Source of the DNA: Hyphochytrium catenoides
Lineage: Eukaryota; Sar; Hyphochytriomycetes; Hyphochytriales; Hyphochytriaceae
Direction of reading: 5' to 3'
DNA length: 10,450 bases
Assembly: GCA_900088475.1 (NCBI GenBank)
Contig: FLMG01002655.1
Span: 1 to 10,450 of the forward strand
Under the pieces are notes generated by a model. It was not told the DNA's origin, searched no databases, and saw only the letters and a program-made list of their open reading frames with translations. Position 1 is the stretch's first letter, and each line of letters starts with the position of its first letter. The position numbers were made by a program, and so were the translations under genes. This document shows positions 1-7,599 of this stretch, one piece after another.

Positions 1-970
1 GTGTGCGGAATTGGGAGCGCTCAATTTTCGCGTTCTTGTACTGTAGAGCTAATTATTTACTAGGAGGGCCATCTCCGGTGGTTGTGCGCACGCAGTCTAG
101 TGATCAAACTACGAGATGATTGCAATGTGAATTCTAGAGATTCTTCATCTTTCTTCCTTCCTTTCTGTCGCCAGCAGGTTGTTGCTGCTGCTCTAAAGAG
201 TTCGTCACAGCGACTTCACTTCTTCTCATCGTCAACCGCCACCATCGCCTATTGTGTGTGGATGCTGCTGCTGCATTTCATTCCGGGTAGGCACACGCTA
301 TCGCCGCGCCGCGAGGAAGTTAGATGATGATGATGGATATAGTTGCCCGGTTCATCGCGAGGATCTCCGCGGCACCTCCACAACAGCGGGGGCACAAGCC
401 TGATGGTGCTCACGGGCGTGTTAAGGTTCGTCGGCCCCCTTGCCTTCCCTAGACTTTCCATTTAGGGAAGGTGCCTTGCCAGGTGGTGGCGGTAGTACAA
501 CTAAGTGGAATAAGGAAGCAAACATGCTGTTTCTTTGTCTGCTGTGAAGCCCCAGAGGGCTGTAGGGCGCAGGTTTCGACTTCAAATGACACAAACATCA
601 TGATTAGGAGAAAGAGAGTCAGCAGATCATCTCCTTCGCTGCTACGCCCTCATTATTTACTTTCCTTCGTGACGACAATGGGGTTGCTCGATTCAGAGTT
701 TTATCTATTGTTCAATATCGCCTCGTTTCAGCCACGTCGCCCTGCCAAGGACTGGTATTATAGCGTTAATCAGGCCGTAGTTGATCTCAGTCACTCTTGA
801 GCTCGCTAAGCATTTGATGATCTCAAGAGACGAACTCTATCTGTTTAGATTACAGTCTCCTCGCTTAGTAGTAAGGCCCGGCATGGCCATTTCTTGGAGC
901 TTGTCAGCTTGCTCTTTTTACCGTTGCTATATACAAGGTCTCTTCCAAAACTGTTGCTGCAGATGCCGCC
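1..970. other. No supported gene; small open frames only
   Basis: Nothing here could be tied to a protein family. A run of four ATG codons at 324-335 opens a 42-codon frame that starts MMMMDIVARFIARISAAPPQ and stops at 450-452. It is arginine- and alanine-rich, like a targeting sequence or a first exon, but no matching second exon was found. A 109-codon frame at 471-800 has no recognisable content. The region could be upstream exons and introns of the gene that seems to end at 1638. Confidence 0.3.
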
Positions 971-973
971 GTC

Positions 974-1546
974 ATGTCTGCACAGAAAGGTCGCCTTAAT
1001 GTCGTTCAATGGCTTTGATGAAGATCCGTGGAAGCAAGAAGCAGCTCTGAGGAGGTCATGGAACCTCGCAAAGCAGGAGAGGGACTTGGTGTTGCTAAAG
1101 GAAATGGCTCTTCACTGGTGGAGAAAATGAAGGGTCGAACTGCTTTCTTTGCTGGAGGCAGCAAGACGGAGTGGCCGCCTGGAGGCTTTGCAGTTCTTTC
1201 TTGATTATTTCTTCGACTCTTCACTCCTCAAAGGCCCGTCTCTGATTGAGAAAGGATAGTATCTACATGCCATAGATAGCACAACCAAAGCTGGGAATCT
1301 GCTTTGTCGAGGCTGCAAAGCAAGGGGATCTTACTTCACATTCGCGCGCAGCACTTTCACAGCCTGCGGCAACCTGAAGGACTTCGGGCTACATAGTTAC
1401 GCCGAGCCTGTCCTTTGTGCTCATAGCGCCGCAAGGGCCACACGAACGTCAGAGAGTGGATACTGCAGAACTATTCCTCCTCCTTTGGCAAGTTCGAGGA
1501 AAAGTTAATGGCTCTACAGGGCCTAAAGGGTTTTCTTAGGGGATAA
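974..1546 (+). other. Unassigned plus-strand open stretches with ankyrin-like fragments
   Basis: Several open pieces lie here without a coherent gene model. At 974 a frame starts MSAQKGRLNVVQWL and stops at a double TGA (1016-1021); the same frame reopens and runs to TGA 1202-1204, with an ATG at 1058 (48 aa). Around 1309-1335 a different frame reads EAAKQGDL. At 1427-1546 a frame reads RRKGHTNVREWILQNY and ends at TAA 1544-1546, following a possible acceptor (catag). The three short motifs resemble ankyrin-repeat helices. Separately, a frame with no ATG is open for 82 codons from 1260 to the TAA at 1506-1508 and contains CRGC. These may be exons, decayed coding sequence or chance. Confidence 0.2.
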
Positions 1547-1638
1547 GGGCGCTACTATGCGTCCTGCTTACCGACGTATCTGAGGCAAGGGTGGAGAGGC
1601 AAAGAGAGGAACTCTGGGAGCTTATCAGGGCTCATTGA
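1541..1638 (+). CDS. Candidate 3'-terminal exon of an unidentified plus-strand gene
   Basis: A pyrimidine run ending ttttcttag precedes a frame that opens GIRALLCVLLTDVSEARV and closes EELWELIRAH before TGA at 1636-1638. An AATAAA lies at 1641-1646, only two bases after the stop. The encoded piece looks like a real amphipathic helical C-terminus rather than low-complexity translation. I do not recognise the protein and cannot place the upstream exons; the fragments at 974-1546 could belong to it but do not join in frame in any way I found. The acceptor could also lie a few bases further in. Confidence 0.35.
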
Positions 1639-1640
1639 CT

Positions 1641-1646
1641 AATAAA
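1641..1646 (+). terminator. Poly(A) signal AATAAA after candidate terminal exon
   Basis: Canonical AATAAA two bases downstream of TGA 1636-1638. It is closer to the stop than in CSN4 (14 nt), but consistent with the short 3' ends suggested elsewhere in the window. Confidence 0.35.
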
Positions 1647-2061
1647 CGTTATTTGACAAGGGAGACTGCCCTTGCGGGGAGCAGCTTTCTCTTTCTCATA
1701 TTTAGCTCTTTGTCCTTGTCCCTCTTTCTCCTCTAAGAATAGCTCACGTATGGCACATCCTGCTCTTTCTCTCACTTATCCCAGCGCTACCAATGGCTCC
1801 TTGTCTTCATAGCACTACTTCTGTCTCTCCTTCCGCCCATTCTACTTTGATAACCCGGAAAGACAGGATCTCCGCCGGGTCATCTCTCTGGCAGCCTTTT
1901 GTTTCTCTCCTAGGTGTTCTGGCCTGCATAGGATAATACACAGAAGAACGAGCGCTAGCTAGAAGTCTCGTCTTCTTCCTGTCCTCCCACCAGCCGCAAG
2001 CTCTGCCTCTTGCTTCCCCCTCCTCCAGCAGCCGCACTCAGTTCTTTCCTAGGGTTGTGCT
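1647..2061. other. CT-rich spacer without a supported gene
   Basis: Pyrimidine-rich plus-strand sequence lies between the candidate gene end at 1638 and the stop of the minus-strand membrane-protein gene. A minus-strand open frame (2037-1807) begins with GTG rather than ATG and has no recognisable domain, so it is not called. The stretch probably holds the 3' flank of the minus-strand gene. Confidence 0.4.
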
Positions 2062-2436
2062 CTATCTCTTTCCTTCCCTGGCCTGTTTGTCCCTAACAGC
2101 TTCCCCTCTTGCTCCTGGGGCATCCGCGTAGGCTTGCTCTCCTGGCTTCTCTCCTCGCATTCTTTGTGTCAGATGCCTTGCCAGTGTCCTTTGCTCTGTC
2201 GTTGTAGGTAGAGCGGCCATCTCTGTTCGGTGCTTGACAAAGTCTTTGCTCCTCTCATTATCAGAGTAGTAAAGAGGGTCTTCTCGCTCTTTCTTGTCTA
2301 CCAGGACCCCCGGAGCCCTTGTCAGATACCTCCAGCCTACGTATCCTCCCACGGCCGCCGTTGCAGCCGTCAGCATGAGATTGGGCCAGGAGCCACGGTC
2401 TAAGATCCAGGGCTTGATAGCGCTACCAGCTCTCAT
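2062..2436 (-). CDS. Small single-span membrane protein, B12D/MLRQ (NDUFA4)-like
   Basis: A 124-aa uninterrupted reading frame starts at an ATG with A at -3 (ggaaggATGAGA) and ends in TAG. Residues about 16-37 form a hydrophobic segment (WPNLMLTAATAAVGGYVGWR), followed by RYLTRAPGVLVDKKERED, a YYSDNERS stretch and DFVKHR; the C-terminal third is very polar and basic. The layout (short N-terminus, one helix, a proline-valine-lysine turn, an acidic/aromatic linker, then a conserved His-Arg) resembles the B12D/MLRQ family of small mitochondrial inner-membrane proteins, which includes NDUFA4-type respiratory-chain subunits. That assignment rests on pattern only. The tail is longer than the usual family length of about 80-90 aa, so the 3' end could include read-through into an unrecognised intron. 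No AATAAA was seen just after the stop. It is divergent from a small plus-strand frame that starts at 2571. Confidence 0.55.
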   Translation of the reverse strand: MRAGSAIKPWILDRGSWPNLMLTAATAAVGGYVGWRYLTRAPGVLVDKKEREDPLYYSDNERSKDFVKHRTEMAALPTTTEQRTLARHLTQRMRGEKPGEQAYADAPGARGEAVRDKQAREGKR

Positions 2437-2570
2437 CCTTCCTCAGCGTTTAAAGAGCACCTAGTTATTCAATTCGTTTCTCTGTCTCTTGGTGGGAAGC
2501 TCAATACAGTGCGACGTTATAACAAAGCAGCGATGACTGACTATTGCTCGCCGTCGAAGTTTCTGTTCTG

Positions 2571-2678
2571 ATGACAGGGAAGAATGCAGATGAAGCTGAG
2601 CGCAGGAAGAGGTTACAACTAAGGAAGCTTGTGCTGTCCTCCAGCCAGGAGGTTAAGGAAGCCTCTTATAGAGTCTAA
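2571..2678 (+). CDS. Possible first exon or short ORF, lysine/arginine-rich helix
   Basis: An ATG opens a 35-codon frame that begins MTGKNADEAERRKRLQLRKL and continues LVLSSSQEVKEASYRV to TAA. The composition is typical of a charged N-terminal helix. A gttaag donor-like site at 2652 could end an exon after SSSQE. No matching downstream exon was identified. It lies 134 nt from, and divergent to, the membrane-protein gene that starts at 2436, so the gap between them may be a shared promoter. Confidence 0.25.
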   Translation: MTGKNADEAERRKRLQLRKLVLSSSQEVKEASYRV

Positions 2679-3004
2679 GTCACGGGGCTGTTGTTGGAAG
2701 GGAGAAAGGAAGAGAGAGTTCATAAGGTTCGCCTTAGAGAAGAGGCTGACGCACACGAAGCAAGGGAGAGTTCTTAGTAACCTAAGAGCCCTCGTTCTCC
2801 AAACTCTCTTATCTTTCGAGAAGGGAAGGCAATTGAGCAGTAGCTTTTTAGGTCTGGGGAGAGAGGGGGAAGAGAGAGGTCAATGGAGAGAGGAGAGAGA
2901 GAGAAGAGGCAGTGTTGAGGAGGAAATAGCCAGAAAGCTTCTGCGGTGCAAGGATTTAATGTTCGGAAGAAGACATGGCTCCCTCCTCCATGAGCTCCCC
3001 CATG
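2679..3004. other. GA-rich stretch without a supported gene
   Basis: Purine-rich on the plus strand, densest at about 2857-2925. Plus-strand frames here are largely arginine/glutamate low-complexity translation of the GA tract. On the minus strand an ATTAAA (2960-2955) lies 44 nt past the candidate stop at 3005 and may be its poly(A) signal. Confidence 0.35.
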
Positions 3005-3127
3005 TCATGCTTCAATAGCCTTATAAAGCCTATCTACCCCCAATCCTCCTTTTACTTCCCGATTCTTCTGGACGGAACTGGAACGTCCAACCGTTTTCTC
3101 CTCTGCGCACAAGAAGAGCTCAACTCT
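3005..3127 (-). CDS. Candidate 3'-terminal exon of an unidentified minus-strand gene
   Basis: On the minus strand an AG acceptor (ggctgtag) opens a 41-codon frame that begins RVELFLCAEEKTVGRSSSVQ, continues KNREVKGGLGVDRLYKAIEA and ends in TGA. Composition and ending look like a genuine C-terminus. Upstream on the same strand a frame reads ELRKKGTFRAMTIVLSDDDP (about 3248-3189), which could be the preceding exon, but the join would need an intron of only about 50 nt. I do not recognise the protein. An ATTAAA at 2960-2955 could serve as its poly(A) signal. Competing plus-strand frames cover the same bases and are less convincing here. Confidence 0.3.
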   Translation of the reverse strand, partial: RVELFLCAEEKTVGRSSSVQKNREVKGGLGVDRLYKAIEA

Positions 3128-3770
3128 CTACAGCCTCTTGAGACCGAGAGATGCTACTACTACGAGTACTAGCAGACTGTTCTGATAGACTGGGTCATCG
3201 TCACTGAGGACAATCGTCATCGCCCTGAAGGTGCCCTTCTTCCTCAGCTCGCCTTGTTCGCTCTCCTCCTGATGATGATGACACGCACCGCCTCCCTCCC
3301 TTTCTTCCTCTCTCGCACAGCTGGGCCCCAGCTGTTCATGGTTGGTAAACTCAGTTAGAAGAGACGGTAGCAACCATTATTTCCGTCTGCTTCTTGCTGC
3401 TTCGCTGCAGTTGATGAGCTGCTTGTCTGTCTACTACCTTGACTACGGGCACACAGCCACGATTTGAAGGAACAGATGTTGGCCATGTAAACGTCATAAA
3501 TCTTAGGAAAACCTACTGTAAGGTAGAAGGCCCAAGGGCTGATGCATGACAGTGAGATATTGGTGCTGACGCTGCCATCCTCCTATCTCCAACAGCTTAT
3601 CTTCATTCTTCTTGGACCCTTCCTCGTCCTCCTCCTGCTTCTCTCCTTTCTCAGCTTCTCCCTCTTCTTTCCTACCCCAAGTTCCTCGCAAGGTCTCTGC
3701 ATCCCTTGTTCTCCCTGCTGCCTGTCCACCTTTCCCTATTCTTCCTCTCTCCTTTCTAACTAACGCTCAG
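3128..3770. other. Unresolved region between candidate exons
   Basis: No gene could be supported. The plus strand at about 3580-3770 is strongly pyrimidine-rich and ends tttctaactaacgctcag, which has the look of a branch point (ctaac), a pyrimidine tract and a 3' splice site, so part of this stretch is probably a plus-strand intron. The same bases on the minus strand are open for about 86 codons of Lys/Glu/Gly-rich sequence (ending at 3503), most simply read as translation of the complement of that pyrimidine tract. Confidence 0.35.
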
Positions 3771-3963
3771 CAGCCAGACGGCAGCAGGCAAGCAAGAGAG
3801 GTGCAGTGCTTACTGCTCATCGATGACAGAGCACCAATTAAGAAGGCGAGGTCCTGTTATTATCTTAGGGAATTCAGACAGCGATGAGCACGCAACGCCC
3901 GCCGCTGCCGCTGCGTTTCTCTCATCATTTCCATTGTGGACTGTTCCTAATCTTTACCGCTAA
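3771..3963 (+). CDS. Candidate exon of an unidentified plus-strand gene
   Basis: Immediately after the ctaac...ctcag acceptor, a frame entered in phase 2 stays open to TAA 3961-3963. It includes an internal ATG at 3823 and reads MTEHQLRRRGPVIILGNSDS, then an acidic and alanine-rich stretch and FLSSFPLWTV. It is not recognised. A second frame from the same acceptor is open to 3887, so the correct frame is uncertain. It may connect to the open stretch that ends at 4130. Confidence 0.25.
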
Positions 3964-4130
3964 CGGCTTTCAAGTCTTCACAGTGTTTGCAAGGCTCGGG
4001 TAAGGATCCGGGACAGAGGCTCGGGCCCTTTATTCGAGTACTGTACCCGAGACTATTTGATTCTCTCAACCCAGCTGTGGGAGTACCGAATTCTCCCAAG
4101 AAGTGTAGCCGAAATTCTGAAGCTTTCTAG
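3951..4130 (+). CDS. Candidate terminal coding stretch ahead of a poly(A) signal
   Basis: A 59-codon frame without ATG, so it must be spliced in if real. It reads GKDPGQRLGPFIRVLYPRLF in the middle, then DSLNPAVGVPNSPKKCSRN, and stops at TAG 4128-4130. AATAAA begins 14 bases after the stop, the same spacing as in CSN4. Possible acceptors lie at cttcacag and tttgcaag near 3978-3994. The protein is not recognised. Confidence 0.27.
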   Translation, partial: SLPLTAFKSSQCLQGSGKDPGQRLGPFIRVLYPRLFDSLNPAVGVPNSPKKCSRNSEAF

Positions 4131-4144
4131 TTTTCGCAAAATCC

Positions 4145-4150
4145 AATAAA
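4145..4150 (+). terminator. Poly(A) signal AATAAA
   Basis: AATAAA 14 nt after the TAG at 4128-4130. It would end the gene upstream of CSN4 and leaves about 410 nt for CSN4 promoter and 5' UTR. Confidence 0.35.
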
Positions 4151-4563
4151 AGATCTCCGTGAATCTGTATGAAGAACGTAATCTCTATAATGTAAAAGCT
4201 CCCTTAGGATTCTGCGACATTCTTAGACTTGTGAAAGAGGGGACCTCACAGAATAACGGTGGATGCGTCATTGGTGTTGAAAGAGCTGTAAGCATACTAT
4301 CCTATACGACTCGAGTGATTTGTCCGACATAAAACCCGTTCCTGCGGGGAAGTCAGTTTCAACGTGCGCGGCCGCCTTGGCTTCGAGAGGGCGATCCTAG
4401 TTCATAGTGCGATAGAGACAAACCAATCGCATCTTTTCTGTGCGGTACTGAGCCAGGAATTTGCGAGTGGTGCTGACGCGAAGCCATAGCCTCTACTGCA
4501 CATGGCAGCGTGAACTGTCTTACGGCTACGATTCGATAGAGCTTTAGGAAAAGCATCTACACC
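4151..4563 (+). promoter_or_regulatory. Upstream region of CSN4 (promoter and 5' UTR)
   Basis: Intergenic by elimination: it lies between the candidate poly(A) signal at 4145 and the CSN4 ATG. No clear TATA box, initiator or repeated operator-like element was recognised. Minus-strand open frames here (for example 4556-4359) carry no recognisable domain. The bases at the start codon, acaccATGG, match a favourable eukaryotic start context. Confidence 0.4.
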
Positions 4564-7372
4564 ATGGCGGACTATCTGAGCGAGATTCAGCAGGTAGACA
4601 ACCCTGACTTGTTGAGCATTTGGGCTAAGAGGTTAAGTCTCATATTATCCTATCTCAAGACACTCTTCAGCTGTCCTCCTCTCGATCTTCATGGCTGGTT
4701 TGCTTTGCCATAAATCTCTTATCTGGATCTTGGACGACGCACGCATTAGTCTAATGCAGCTCTCTTTCACGTACATGATGGCCGTCATTCCTTCTCTAGG
4801 TTGATGAGATTCATGATCAGCAAGCAAAGATCCTTCAGTATAAGGGCCTCATCGACCGATTCTCAGCCACCGGCAATGTAGAGGGGGCAAAGGCTCTCGT
4901 GGAGAGGAGTAAGTATCACGTTCTTCTCTAAGGTCTAATGCTCTTCGGTCCGCTTCCTCGCCCTTATGTCTTTGATTTAGGCTCTTGATCGCTCGATTTG
5001 CACGCCATCTCTTGGTCAGCGAAGATATTAACTGTAATCGGCTGCTCTTCCTGGCTATTGCCGCGCCTCTTACCTGCATCTTTCTCTCTCAGTCTTTGCT
5101 GAGGATGTGTCGCTTGTGGTCTCTCGAGCGGTAAGTACGCGACTGTTTGACAGCGGAGGCCACTTGCTTCGGGCTCTATGTCTCCTCTCTTGCACTCTTG
5201 ATGTAGCTGCTCCTGCTCCATCTAGAGTCGCTCTTCAGCAGGTGCTCCTTGTATCCTTGAAATTGATCCTTGAGACTGATGAGTTCTTGCCAGTTCTTGG
5301 ATCCCAGACGCTGCCCTCGGCACTGACTTGTCTTCCTCTTTACATATATTCAGCACTGGTTCTCTCTGCGCTTTCTGCTTTGCCGCCCCTTCTCTCTTAT
5401 TGCTTTTGCCAGGTGCTAATGCACTTAGCAGTGGTCACTGCCGCTGATGGCGGCTTCCAATCTGAGGAGAAGCAGAGAGAAGTTATCGAGTTCTCCATAC
5501 AGCGGACTCCATCTGGCATTATCTCTTACGATGAACCTGTGGGTATTACCGATCTTGCTCTTTTCCCTTCTAGCCTCTTTCTCTCTCACTCACTCTCTCT
5601 CTCTCGGTTCACTATGAGAGGTCATGTTGGACATTGTTTCTTTGAACTGAGTCTATTGTGTCAGGCTAGGAAGGCGAGAAGAGGGTCAATCTTTTTTTCA
5701 GAGCCATTAGTGCCCTGCACTTTCTCTAAACCTTTGGCACTATAGTCTTTTCCGTTGCTGTTTCCTCTCTCTGCAAGTCGAATGAAGCTCTAGCGCTGTG
5801 CTCATGCTAAGCCGTCCTCTGATGACCTGGCACTAGGGCTATTCTCATCATCCTCTCCTTTCTCCTCTTGCCGACTAATCTCTTGGATAGGATGCCCTGC
5901 TCAGAGAGAAACTGGCGCAGATTCACATTGACGAGCAAGAGTACGTTCAAGCGGCACGAGTGCTCGCCAATATTAACTTAGAGACGAGCACAAAGGCTTA
6001 CACGGATGAGGAAAAAGCTCAAAAGTTCGTCACAATCGGAGAGCTGTACCTACAGGAAGACGACACAGTGAACGCTGAAATATTTATCAATCGCGCAGCT
6101 AGAATCATCCATGAAGTGAAAGACTGGGCCCTGCAGCTGAGATTCAAGGTGAGAGACAAAGAAAGAGAAGATGCGAAGCCTGACAGAAAAGAGAGAGAAA
6201 ATGGAAGAAGAGGAGTTGCAGAGGCAGCGAGAGCAAAACAATTCAACATTGAGCTCATAGGCAAGAGGCTAACTCTGTCTTTCTCTCTTTCCTTGTCCCG
6301 TCGATGCTTGACAGGTGTCTTATGCCCGCATTTTAGATTCAAAGCTCAAGTTCTTAGATGCAGCTATCCGGTACTACGACCTCTCCCAGGCAGACTCGCA
6401 GAACATCGTACAGGAAGACCTATTGCAGCTGCTATCGAAAGCCGTCACCTGCGCTATTCTGGCCTCTGCTGGTCCTCAGCGCTCAAGAGTGCTGGGCACA
6501 CTCTACAAGGACGAGCGAACAAAGACTCTAGAGCACGCTGCAGTGCTAGAGAAGATGTTTACGGAGAAGTTGCTGCGGAAGGAGGAGATCCAGAACTTCT
6601 CGCTCTCTCTTATGCCCCATCAAAAGGCAGTCCTAGGGAATGGCTTCACTGTGCTGGAGCAGGCCGCGCTCGAGCATAATATGTTGGCGGCAAGCAAGGT
6701 AATGCACATATTATGCTGGCGGCAATGCACCATATGCTGGCGGCAAGGAAAGGCCGAGCTTGTCGTTGCTCTACAAGCCCATTGCCTTTTTGCCTTTCTT
6801 TGCTCTCCGCGCTCACCGCTCTCTCTCTCTGCGTTCAGGTAGTTGGTGTTTGCCACCTCTCTACTGCCTTGCTGAGCTCTTTCTGACCTTTCGCTGTCTC
6901 CTCACCCCATTCTGCGGCGTCCCGCTGCCTCTTTCTCTCTCTCTCTCGTTGAAGGTGTACACTATCATCCACTTCGACCAGCTAGGCACTCTCCTGGAGA
7001 TAGATGCAGGAAAGGCGGAGAAGGTGGCGGCGCGGATGATCTCTGAGGAGCGAATGAAGGCGAAGATTGACCAGATTGAGGGGCTCCTTCTATTCGAAGA
7101 TGAGTCAGAGATGCTTCAGGTAGAATATCCATTATCCCTTTGCCCTTTCCCACTCTTCCCCAATCTCTTCGTTTCTTAAGCAGCTGACGGTGCTATCGGG
7201 CTCCGTTTTCATCCTAAGAGTCGCTTTTGCTCTGGATAGCTTCACTAGCGACGACCTCTAGTTCCCATGATCTGACATTCTTGCCACGCGCTAGAGCTGG
7301 GACCAGCAAATCAATGACCTTTGTCTTGAACTCAATAGCGCAGTGGAGAACATTACGAAGGTGCAGGGCTGA
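4564..7372 (+). CDS. CSN4: COP9 signalosome complex subunit 4 (CSN4), eight exons
   Basis: CSN4 is a scaffold subunit of the COP9 signalosome, the nuclear/cytosolic complex that removes NEDD8 from cullins and so controls cullin-RING ubiquitin ligases; catalysis is in CSN5, not here. Exons read from the sequence: 4564-4593, 4800-4908, 5093-5130, 5413-5538, 5891-6148, 6315-6698, 6955-7119, 7295-7372. They join in frame to about 395 aa, close to human (about 406) and plant (about 397) CSN4. Recognisable family segments are EDVSLVVSR near residue 50, REKLAQIHIDEQEYVQAARV (about 106-125), SAGPQRSRVLGTLYKDER (about 238-255) and MPHQKA. The PCI winged-helix part follows, with EHNMLAASK, HFDQLGTLLEIDAGKAEK and KIDQIEGLLLFED, then the final WDQQI segment. 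The first ATG sits in a good context (acaccATGG). All introns are GT-AG; six of seven are phase 0 and intron 2 is phase 1. Boundaries of introns 1 and 4 are the least certain: their donors (gtagac, gtgggt) are weak and were chosen because they keep frame and family length. Confidence 0.96.
5131..5412 (+). other. CSN4 intron 3, length divisible by three and stop-free
   Basis: Consensus gtaagt donor and tttgccag acceptor. The 282 nt contain no stop in the CSN4 frame, so exons 3 and 4 would stay in frame if it were retained, with 94 extra mostly hydrophobic residues. Known CSN4 proteins have no such insert between the VVSR motif and the next helix, which is why it is called an intron. Confidence 0.85.
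5575..5605 (+). repeat. CT microsatellite in CSN4 intron 4
   Basis: Nearly pure CT tract interrupted by two CACT units, on the sense strand of CSN4. Confidence 0.9.
6681..6746 (+). repeat. Triplicated ATGYTGGCGGCAA motif across the exon 6/intron 6 boundary
   Basis: Copies at 6681-6693 (exon 6, coding MLAA), 6713-6725 and 6734-6746 (both in intron 6). Copies 2 and 3 are identical over 13 bases and copy 1 differs at one base. Flanking tat/cat bases are partly shared, so the source was probably a short tandem duplication of the exon end. Confidence 0.85.
6819..6947 (+). repeat. Two CT microsatellites in CSN4 intron 6
   Basis: CT tracts at 6819-6830 and 6931-6947. The second runs almost up to the acceptor (cgttgaag) and probably doubles as the polypyrimidine tract. 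Confidence 0.9.
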
Positions 7373-7386
7373 GAGGATTGCCCATA

Positions 7387-7396
7387 AATAAATAAA
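7387..7396 (+). terminator. CSN4 poly(A) signal, two overlapping AATAAA
   Basis: The sequence aataaataaa contains two overlapping AATAAA hexamers, the first starting 14 nt after the CSN4 TGA (7370-7372). It is the best-supported poly(A) signal in the window because its gene is certain. Confidence 0.75.
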
Positions 7397-7599
7397 GGTC
7401 AAAACATGAGAGAGAACAGGACATTTCTCTCTCTCTCCTTCTGCCCTCCCTCTCTCTCCCTTGGCGGCTTCCCTTTTTTTGCTCGTCTTGCGTGTCTACC
7501 TTTCTTCTTCTTTCTTCTTCCCGTAGACTAGCCCCTTTCTCCTCTTCCCCGTTGCTTAGTCGTGCTGGACGAGGAAGATGGGGGTCTGCAGTCTTCTCT
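7397..7599. other. Convergent intergenic spacer between CSN4 and UROS
   Basis: Pyrimidine-rich spacer separating the 3' ends of two convergent genes. It contains a CT tract at 7426-7438 and a second at about 7448-7459. No minus-strand AATAAA was seen for the UROS transcript. A plus-strand 41-codon frame starting at 7578 is antisense to the last UROS exon and is not a gene. Confidence 0.6.

Noticed and set aside
5107-5745. Long plus-strand open frame of 212 codons as one gene
   Set aside because: It joins CSN4 exons 3 and 4 through intron 3 and runs into intron 4. Consensus splice sites and family length show the middle is intronic.
6019-6342. Minus-strand 107-codon frame
   Set aside because: Antisense shadow of CSN4 exon 5 and intron 5.
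5960-6679. 239-codon plus-strand frame as a gene
   Set aside because: The first part is CSN4 exon 5, but it leaves the CSN4 frame through intron 5 and reads exon 6 in a wrong frame.
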